A stretch of DNA of 10,825 nucleotides from Anaerolineales bacterium UBA6131 (lineage in GTDB: Bacteria > Chloroflexota > Anaerolineae > UBA2200), in the NCBI GenBank assembly GCA_002435875.1, contig DIVN01000271.1, forward strand, positions 1 through 10,825, given 5' to 3'. The notes under the pieces were generated by a model. The model searched no databases. It was not told where the DNA came from and saw nothing but the letters and a program-made list of their open reading frames with translations. Every line of letters starts with the position of its first letter. Positions within the stretch are counted from its first letter, which is position 1. Made by a program: the position numbers and the translations under genes. Below, in pieces: positions 6,674 through 10,825 of this stretch.

Positions 6674-7450
6674 CTAGCCTTTAGCTTGCTTGGCCTTTGC
6701 GGCGATTTCGGTCAACGCGACAAACTTGGATGCAATCAGGCTCGCTCCGCCGACCAGCGCGCCGTCGATCTCTGGCTGAATCATGAACTCGCCGATGTTG
6801 TCGGGCGTGACACTGCCGCCATATTGAATGCGTATGGCCTGTGCAGTTGCTTCACCAAACATGGAGGCGACCGTGCCCCGGATTACCAGGCCGGCGACCG
6901 AGTTGGCGCCAGCGCCGGTAGCGGGCTTGCCTGTGCCAATTGCCCAGATAGGCTCGTAGGCGATGACGAGGGTCTGCACCTGCTCGGCAGCGAGCCCTGT
7001 CAAAGCCGCCCTTACCTGGCCCGCGACCCACTCGGCCGTCTCACCAGCTTCGTTCTGTTGTAGATTCTCGCCGACACAGACTATAGGCCGCAGACCATGC
7101 TCATACGCGGCGGCAACCTTGCGCTGGACGCTTTCATCCGTATCTGCAAAGTATTGCCTGCGCTCCGAGTGGCCGATAATGACGTATTCGCAGAGTTCAC
7201 GTATCATCAGCGGGGAAATGGCTCCCGTGAACGCCCCGCTTTTCTCCCAATGCATATCCTGTGCTCCCAGATGCACCGGGGTGGACCGGATGAGCTCGGC
7301 GACGGTGGCAAGTGCGGTGAAGGGTGGGCACAACACAACTTCCGCACCGTTCACTTGAGAAAGCAGCGGGATCATCTCCCTGACCAGCGGGCCAGCTTCG
7401 GCGACCGTCTTGTTCATCTTCCAGTTGCCGGCGACGATAGGTGTGCGCAT
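6674..7450 (-). CDS. tpiA: Triosephosphate isomerase
   Basis: Interconverts dihydroxyacetone phosphate and glyceraldehyde 3-phosphate in glycolysis and gluconeogenesis. The 258-residue protein is a full TIM barrel. Catalytic residues are visible: Asn9 and Lys11 (AGNWKMN), His94 (IIGHSERR), Glu166 (AYEPIWAIGTG), the flexible loop 6 (about 170-178), YGGSVTPDN (210-218) and the phosphate-binding GALVGGASL (230-238). The ATG at 7450 is preceded by GGAGGAG (on the minus strand) with 3-5 nt spacing; an in-frame TTG at 7486 would add 12 residues before the conserved N terminus and is rejected. It is not next to gap or pgk here but is followed 2 nt later by the M50-like gene. A near-consensus promoter lies upstream (7571-7599), giving a leader of roughly 110 nt. 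Confidence 0.97.
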   Translation of the reverse strand: MRTPIVAGNWKMNKTVAEAGPLVREMIPLLSQVNGAEVVLCPPFTALATVAELIRSTPVHLGAQDMHWEKSGAFTGAISPLMIRELCEYVIIGHSERRQYFADTDESVQRKVAAAYEHGLRPIVCVGENLQQNEAGETAEWVAGQVRAALTGLAAEQVQTLVIAYEPIWAIGTGKPATGAGANSVAGLVIRGTVASMFGEATAQAIRIQYGGSVTPDNIGEFMIQPEIDGALVGGASLIASKFVALTEIAAKAKQAKG

Positions 7451-7493
7451 AGACTCCTCCATGGATTTCCTTCGTTTCGTTCCCATTTGGGCC

Positions 7494-7547
7494 GGATCGC
7501 GCGCTGTCCTGGCTATTTACGGTACGATGAAGAAGCCAGTGCGATCC
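7494..7547 (-). other. Nested inverted repeats in the tpiA 5' leader
   Basis: Outer arms GGATCGC (7494-7500) and GCGATCC (7541-7547) are perfectly complementary and enclose inner arms CTGGCT (7509-7514) and AGCCAG (7534-7539). The structure would form in the tpiA leader RNA if transcription starts near 7564. No known riboswitch is recognised, and chance pairing cannot be excluded. Confidence 0.35.
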
Positions 7548-7570
7548 CCTGATGGCGAGGTAACCGCTCA

Positions 7571-7599
7571 AATATACCATGAGGGAGTGGACCTGTCAA
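7571..7599 (-). promoter_or_regulatory. Sigma-70-type promoter for tpiA and the M50-like gene
   Basis: Read on the minus strand, TTGACA (7599-7594) is a perfect -35 and TATATT (7576-7571) a near-perfect -10, separated by 17 bp. The start of transcription would be near 7564, upstream of tpiA. It is the best promoter match noticed in the window. Confidence 0.7.
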
Positions 7600-7657
7600 T
7601 CGCACGAAACCCAGTTGCTAGGCGATGGTCTGCCCGCCAGACAGGTGCAAGGCCAAG

Positions 7658-7686
7658 TTGCGCCGCGGGCTCAGATATGCTATACT
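7658..7686 (+). promoter_or_regulatory. Extended -10 promoter for the PdtaS/PdtaR-type pair
   Basis: TTGCGC (7658-7663) and TATACT (7681-7686) are 17 bp apart, and TGC at 7678-7680 adds an extended -10 (TGn). Transcription would start near 7692-7694. It diverges from the tpiA promoter about 60 bp away. It implies that the open frame upstream of about 7690 is not part of the kinase. Confidence 0.65.
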
Positions 7687-7695
7687 ATTCAAATA

Positions 7696-9297
7696 GTGTT
7701 GTCGCGGTACCGATGCGGTCAACTGAAGGGTACGACGCCTGGGCCAGTGGGCCTCGTCCAAGCTTCTCGTTGGACGAAGGGAGTATTTGCCATAGAGGCT
7801 GCAGCAGCAGATCTCGCGCAGATCGAGGCGGGTCTTCTCAATCGCATACGTCAGGCCCTGCCTATTCTGTCCGACCTCAGTCGGAGCGACATCCTTCTCT
7901 ACCTTTCGGATGGACAAGGTGGGGCGGTAGTAACCGATCAAGCAAGACCACATTCGATCTTCCCTGTGCGCGAGCAGGATCTGGTGGGACATAGAATTCG
8001 GCCTCACGACGCACCGTGGGTCTTTCAGACCCTGTCGAGCACGCATGCGCCGCGAGGCCCGCAGAGCGGGTCGGTGCATGAAGCACCTATCAAGCGTGAG
8101 TGTTTGCCAGTGGTTGGCAGTGACGGCAGTGTGTTAGCTGCTCTATGCTTTGAGGTTAACCTCCTGGCATACGAGAGGCACCGGCGTCGCAATCGGTCCT
8201 TTCAGCGAGCTATGAGGCAGTTGCAGCATATGGTTGCGCGTGGTGAGTTGGCCGGAGCGGCAGAGCTGTCCCCCTTTGGGGAGCATGACGGAATCGTCTT
8301 GGTCGATCTGCAGCGCAAGGTGCAGTATACAAGCGGAATCGCCACCAATCTGTACCGACGTATCGGCTACATGGGCGACTTGGTCGGCCACAGCGTGTAT
8401 GAGCTGGAGACTGGTGATGCCCAGCTCGTTGATGATGCGCTGGCTTCCGGAGCTTGCGTGGAGCAGGAGAAGGAAGAACAAGGACGCATTTGGATCCGGA
8501 AGGCACTGCCGATCTATGGGCGCAGGACATGGAGGAGCCTCTGGTCCCGAGATGTCTCGGATATTCCAGCACCGCCTGATGCCATGCCCGTTGGCGTGCT
8601 CCTTACGGTGCACGATGCAACGGAGGCGCGCTCGAAGGAACAAGAGCTGAAAGCCAAGATGGCTATGATTCAGGAGATTCACCATCGGGTGAAGAACAAC
8701 CTGCAGGTGATCGCTTCTTTGCTCCGTTTGCAAGCCAGGCGTTCAGACAATCCCGATGTGAACCAGGCACTGTCGGAGACCGTCAACCGAATTCTGAGCG
8801 TTGCGGTCGTGCATGAGTTCTTGTCTCACGACAGCGCCAGCGTGATCAATCTGCGCGAGGTTGCGCAGCGCATCATTGACCAGATGGTACAGAGTGTCAT
8901 GGACCCACGCAAGTCCATTCAGTTTTCCCTGACTGGACCCACAGTCTTTCTGACGTCTCAGCAAGCGACCGCGTGTGCGTTGGTGATTAACGAGTTGTTG
9001 CTGAATGCTGTTGAGCATGGTTATGAGCACCGGGAGGCAGGTTTGGTGACGATCGAGTTGGTGAATGATGACGAGATGGTGAGTATAATTGTAGGCGACG
9101 ATGGTACTTGCCTGCCCGCGGGTTTTGACCTACAGGCCGATGGGGGCCTTGGGCTCAGGATTGTGCAGACACTGGTGGAGGGTGATCTCAAAGGGACCTT
9201 TGCCCTCCTCAGTGAAGGTGCTACAGTTGGCGGATGCGGTGGCGTGAAGGCTGTCGCCAGATTCCCCAAGATATCGGTGGGAGGTATACGCACTTGA
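7696..9297 (+). CDS. pdtaS: PdtaS-type soluble sensor histidine kinase (HisKA_2)
   Basis: Autophosphorylating kinase paired with the downstream ANTAR regulator. Numbering from GTG 7696 (533 residues): a GAF-like H_kinase_N sensor region (about 41-186), a PAS-like region (about 193-311), a HisKA_2 box with IHHRVKNNLQVIASLLRLQ (phospho-acceptor in the His329/His330 pair), then an HATPase domain with N-box NELLLNAVEHG (about 432-442), G1 GDDG (467-470) and G2 GLGLRIV (484-490). No membrane segment is seen, so it should sense a cytosolic or diffusible signal. The C terminus has a Gly-rich GATVGGCGGVKAVARFP. The start is uncertain: GTG 7696 would be almost leaderless from the 7658-7686 promoter; GTG 7747 lacks a ribosome binding site; the best Shine-Dalgarno (7777-7783) precedes ATA at 7792, which would give 501 residues. 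ATG 7579 lies upstream of the promoter and is rejected. Confidence 0.85.
   Translation: MLSRYRCGQLKGTTPGPVGLVQASRWTKGVFAIEAAAADLAQIEAGLLNRIRQALPILSDLSRSDILLYLSDGQGGAVVTDQARPHSIFPVREQDLVGHRIRPHDAPWVFQTLSSTHAPRGPQSGSVHEAPIKRECLPVVGSDGSVLAALCFEVNLLAYERHRRRNRSFQRAMRQLQHMVARGELAGAAELSPFGEHDGIVLVDLQRKVQYTSGIATNLYRRIGYMGDLVGHSVYELETGDAQLVDDALASGACVEQEKEEQGRIWIRKALPIYGRRTWRSLWSRDVSDIPAPPDAMPVGVLLTVHDATEARSKEQELKAKMAMIQEIHHRVKNNLQVIASLLRLQARRSDNPDVNQALSETVNRILSVAVVHEFLSHDSASVINLREVAQRIIDQMVQSVMDPRKSIQFSLTGPTVFLTSQQATACALVINELLLNAVEHGYEHREAGLVTIELVNDDEMVSIIVGDDGTCLPAGFDLQADGGLGLRIVQTLVEGDLKGTFALLSEGATVGGCGGVKAVARFPKISVGGIRT
7777..7783 (+). promoter_or_regulatory. Shine-Dalgarno-like AAGGGAG before an ATA codon
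   Basis: AAGGGAG lies 8 nt before ATA at 7792, in frame with the kinase and about 10 codons before its first recognisable domain. A TTG at 7787 is out of frame and stops after two codons. It may mark a non-canonical start or be coincidental. Confidence 0.35.
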
Positions 9298-9896
9298 AGC
9301 GAAAGAGAATTCTGATCGCAGACGACGAGTCAATCATCCTTATGGATCTGCGCGAGATGTTGACGAACCTTGGCTACCTGGTAGTAGGCGAGGCCAACGA
9401 CGGGCAAAGTGCTGTCAACATGGCACGCGAACTTGGCCCTGATCTGGTGATGATGGATGTCAAGATGCCCGGCATGGATGGCATCGAGGCCGCCAAGATC
9501 CTGACTGAGGAGCGGGTGGCCCCCGTGCTGTTGCTTACTGCCTACAGCCAACAGGATCTTATCGAACGCGCGCGCGAAGCTGGGGTCGTAGGGTACCTGG
9601 TTAAGCCCTTTCGAGAGGGCAATGTCGCACCGGCGATCGAGGTTACCCTGGCGCGTTACCAGGAATTCCAGGCTGTGCAGAAGGAAGCCGACGATCTGAG
9701 AGATGCGTTGGAGACTCGCAAGGTCGTTGATCGCGCCAAGGGTATCCTGATGGATAGCCAGGGCTTGACGGAGCAAGAAGCCTTCCGGCGGATTCAGAAG
9801 ATGAGTATGAATACCCGCCGCCCAATGAAGGACATTGCCGAGGCGATAGTCCTGGCCTCTGAGGTTGGCCAAGACAAGCCATCGCCCACTGAGTAG
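9294..9896 (+). CDS. pdtaR: PdtaR-type response regulator with ANTAR RNA-binding domain
   Basis: A 200-residue regulator. The N-terminal receiver domain (about 4-120) has the acidic pair Asp10-Asp11 (IADDES), phospho-acceptor Asp55 (MMDVKMPGMDG), Thr82 (LLTAYS) and Lys104 (LVKPF). The C-terminal ANTAR domain (about 132-190) shows the family pattern: VVDRAKGILMDSQGLTEQEAF, RRIQKMSMNTRRPMKDIAEAI. ANTAR proteins bind paired hexaloop RNA hairpins and prevent transcription termination when phosphorylated, usually by a HisKA_2 kinase such as the gene just upstream. The start TTG (9294) overlaps the kinase stop TGA in TTGA, with GGGAGGT (9279-9285) 8 nt upstream, so translation is coupled. A 14-bp hairpin begins 10 nt after the stop. 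Confidence 0.92.
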   Translation: MKRKRILIADDESIILMDLREMLTNLGYLVVGEANDGQSAVNMARELGPDLVMMDVKMPGMDGIEAAKILTEERVAPVLLLTAYSQQDLIERAREAGVVGYLVKPFREGNVAPAIEVTLARYQEFQAVQKEADDLRDALETRKVVDRAKGILMDSQGLTEQEAFRRIQKMSMNTRRPMKDIAEAIVLASEVGQDKPSPTE

Positions 9897-9906
9897 GCAA
9901 TGTCGA

Positions 9907-9943
9907 GCCTTGTCTCTTGCACGTCCTGCGCAGGAGACAGGGC
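9907..9943 (+). terminator. Strong hairpin after pdtaR
   Basis: Arms 9907-9920 and 9930-9943 form a 14-bp stem (two G-T wobbles, otherwise complementary) with a 9-nt loop. No T-run follows (next bases CCGGTCTACC). Position directly after pdtaR suggests transcript-end formation or mRNA protection, like the equally U-poor hairpin after porB. Confidence 0.55.
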
Positions 9944-10017
9944 CCGGTCTACCCGAATCCGTGCGGTTGCCCTCAGGCAAAGGTGATCATCGGTAGCGGC
10001 TAGGCGAGGAGCGGACG

Positions 10018-10146
10018 ATGCAGTTAGGCAGGGGAACGATGGTAGGTGGCAACGCCCGGAAATGCGTTGCTTTTCTGTCAGCTGCAACCAGCCCCCTGTT
10101 CGGTTTAGCATCGGTGCTGGCGCAAGTAGGGCTGGGGTGCGCATGA
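10018..10146 (+). CDS. Small ORF, 42 codons, coupled to the ligase-like gene (leader or small membrane peptide)
   Basis: Not recognised as any known family. ATG 10018 has a very good ribosome binding site, GAGGAG at 10006-10011, spaced 6 nt. The 42-residue product starts MQLGRGTMVGGNARK and continues as a mostly apolar stretch (about residues 16-41: CVAFLSAATSPLFGLASVLA, then QVGLGCA) that could be one membrane segment or a signal-like helix. Its stop TGA (10144-10146) overlaps the ATG (10143-10145) of the next gene in ATGA, a classic coupling arrangement. A terminator-like hairpin with TTTT (10049-10074) lies inside the coding sequence, so it could be a regulatory leader peptide whose translation controls read-through, or a small real membrane protein. 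Chance cannot be excluded at this length. Confidence 0.45.
   Translation: MQLGRGTMVGGNARKCVAFLSAATSPLFGLASVLAQVGLGCA
10049..10074 (+). terminator. Terminator-like hairpin with T-run upstream of the ligase-like gene
   Basis: GCAACGC (10049-10055) pairs perfectly with GCGTTGC (10064-10070) around an 8-nt loop and is followed at once by TTTT (10071-10074). It is the only hairpin noticed in the window with a T-tract. Lying 69 nt before the ligase-like ATG and inside a small ORF, it could be an attenuator. The stem is only 7 bp, so strength is uncertain. Confidence 0.45.
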
Positions 10147-10825
10147 TCGTCCTCCGGCGGGTCGGGATTGCTCAGCTGTTCCCGAGAATCTTGCAGCTTC
10201 TGGTGGTTCTAGCCCTGGCGACCCTGCTCGCCCTGCTGCCCATTTCTCGTGCATTGGTACTAGTTGTTGGTATCGCTCTGTGTTGCGTCGGGCTTACCCG
10301 GCCAGAGCTTCTGGTTTTCCTTCTGCCTTTCAGCGTACCCTTCGGCTCCTTGCGACAGCTCTCACTTGGGCCAATCAACGTTGGAATGGCTGAGATTTTG
10401 ATCCTGGGGTTGGCCGTACTGTGGCTGCTCCGTCGTGCGGTCAGCGGCAAGATCGTGATCCCTTCTCTCCCCTTGCTTGTCCCTGCGGCTGCCGTCGTCG
10501 GTTCCTTGTTGCTTTCGACCGTCAGCGCTAGCTCGATTGAGCTGGCAGGCAAAGAGACGGTTAAATGGCTTGAGGTTCTGGCCGTCTACATCTTGGTCTC
10601 CGACATGATCGGGGCTCGCCATGGCAAAGCGCTGGTGGTGGCCCTGCTGCTAGCAGGGACCGCCGAGGCAGCTATCGGGATCCGCCAGTTTCTGATGAGG
10701 ATCGGCCCTCCAGGCTTCGTGCTTTTCGGGCGATACATGCGTGCATACGGGCACTTTGCGCAGCCTAACCCTTTTGCCGGTTATCTTGGTCTCTGTGTGC
10801 CGCTTGCTTACTCCCTGTCGCTTGA
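10143..10825 (+). CDS. O-antigen ligase / polymerase-family membrane protein, 3'-truncated by window edge
   Basis: The frame is open from ATG 10143 to the right edge (227 codons plus 2 nt). It is very hydrophobic with about six or more membrane segments, beginning with the basic start MIVLRRVG and a first helix at about 13-31. The motif RAYGHFAQPNPFAGYLGL (about 200-217) matches the G-x-F-x-x-PN-x-(F/L)-A-x-(Y/F)-L signature of the O-antigen ligase/Wzy-like family, whose members join or polymerise lipid-linked glycans at the outer face of the membrane. The large periplasmic loop and catalytic part of the family would lie beyond the window. GGGG at 10134-10137 is a modest ribosome binding site; coupling to the small ORF through ATGA may drive translation. 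An in-frame ATG at 10062 would add 27 polar residues and is less likely. Ligase, polymerase and teichuronic-acid-type roles cannot be separated here. Confidence 0.75.
   Translation, partial: MIVLRRVGIAQLFPRILQLLVVLALATLLALLPISRALVLVVGIALCCVGLTRPELLVFLLPFSVPFGSLRQLSLGPINVGMAEILILGLAVLWLLRRAVSGKIVIPSLPLLVPAAAVVGSLLLSTVSASSIELAGKETVKWLEVLAVYILVSDMIGARHGKALVVALLLAGTAEAAIGIRQFLMRIGPPGFVLFGRYMRAYGHFAQPNPFAGYLGLCVPLAYSLSL

Noticed and set aside
7579..7695. ATG 7579 as the start of the kinase (572 codons)
   Set aside because: No ribosome binding site at a useful distance. It overlaps the tpiA promoter and lies upstream of the kinase promoter, and the extra 39 residues show no conserved domain.
7410..7994. 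Plus-strand open frame (194 codons) across the tpiA-kinase intergenic region
   Set aside because: It runs over the start of tpiA, both promoters and the kinase 5' region in a different frame; no family resemblance.
8143..8733. Minus-strand open frame opposite the histidine kinase
   Set aside because: Antisense to the sensor and HisKA_2 region, with no family resemblance or start signals.
9330..9980. Minus-strand open frame (216 codons) opposite pdtaR
   Set aside because: Overlaps a complete and canonical receiver-ANTAR gene; its product is not protein-family-like.
9897..10142. Canonical ANTAR target (two A-x-x-G-x-x hexaloop hairpins)
   Set aside because: Only one suitable hexaloop (10110-10115) with a weak stem was found; no partner in the expected proximity. 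A single short hexaloop is likely by chance in this length.
9944..10142. Riboswitch upstream of the ligase-like gene
   Set aside because: The region has some pairing potential, but no core of a known riboswitch class (such as cyclic di-GMP or cobalamin) was recognised.

Overview
This window looks like chromosomal DNA of an anaerobic or facultatively anaerobic bacterium of moderately high GC. The gene set (a four-subunit 2-oxoacid:ferredoxin oxidoreductase, a PdtaS-type soluble kinase with an ANTAR regulator, a WecA-type transferase and a small M50 peptidase homologue, with frequent TTG starts and strong GGAGG ribosome binding sites) fits Chloroflexota best. That placement is inference from gene content, not a phylogenetic result.

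Layout. Positions 1-5858 are a co-directional plus-strand run: the 3' part of apt; a TraR/DksA-type zinc-finger gene; porG-porD-porA-porB; upp; and a WecA/MraY-type polyprenyl-phosphate sugar-1-phosphate transferase. The por cluster is bracketed by two long perfect hairpins (900-928 and 4037-4068). Positions 5928-7450 are on the minus strand: tpiA, then an M50-like membrane metallopeptidase 2 nt after the tpiA stop. A divergent promoter region (about 7451-7695) separates tpiA from a plus-strand two-component pair, a PdtaS-type histidine kinase and a PdtaR-type receiver-ANTAR regulator, which overlap by 4 bp. After a strong hairpin (9907-9943) comes a 42-codon small ORF with an excellent ribosome binding site. 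Its stop overlaps the ATG of a multi-pass membrane protein of the O-antigen ligase family that runs off the right edge.

How the genes work together. Apt and Upp are purine and pyrimidine salvage enzymes. PorGDAB links a 2-oxoacid (probably pyruvate) to acetyl-CoA and reduced ferredoxin, and TpiA is in glycolysis. The WecA-type enzyme starts lipid-linked glycan synthesis, and the O-antigen ligase-like protein would act late in a cell-surface glycan pathway. PdtaS/PdtaR is of the class that regulates by RNA antitermination, and it sits directly upstream of a leader-like region with a terminator-like hairpin in front of the ligase-like gene.

Most notable points: the small coupled ORF with an embedded terminator-like hairpin; the WecA-type enzyme with Ser at the position normally held by a metal-binding Asp; the M50 homologue with an altered second motif; and a kinase whose only well-placed Shine-Dalgarno precedes an ATA codon. 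No tRNA, rRNA, CRISPR, insertion sequence or recognised riboswitch was seen.
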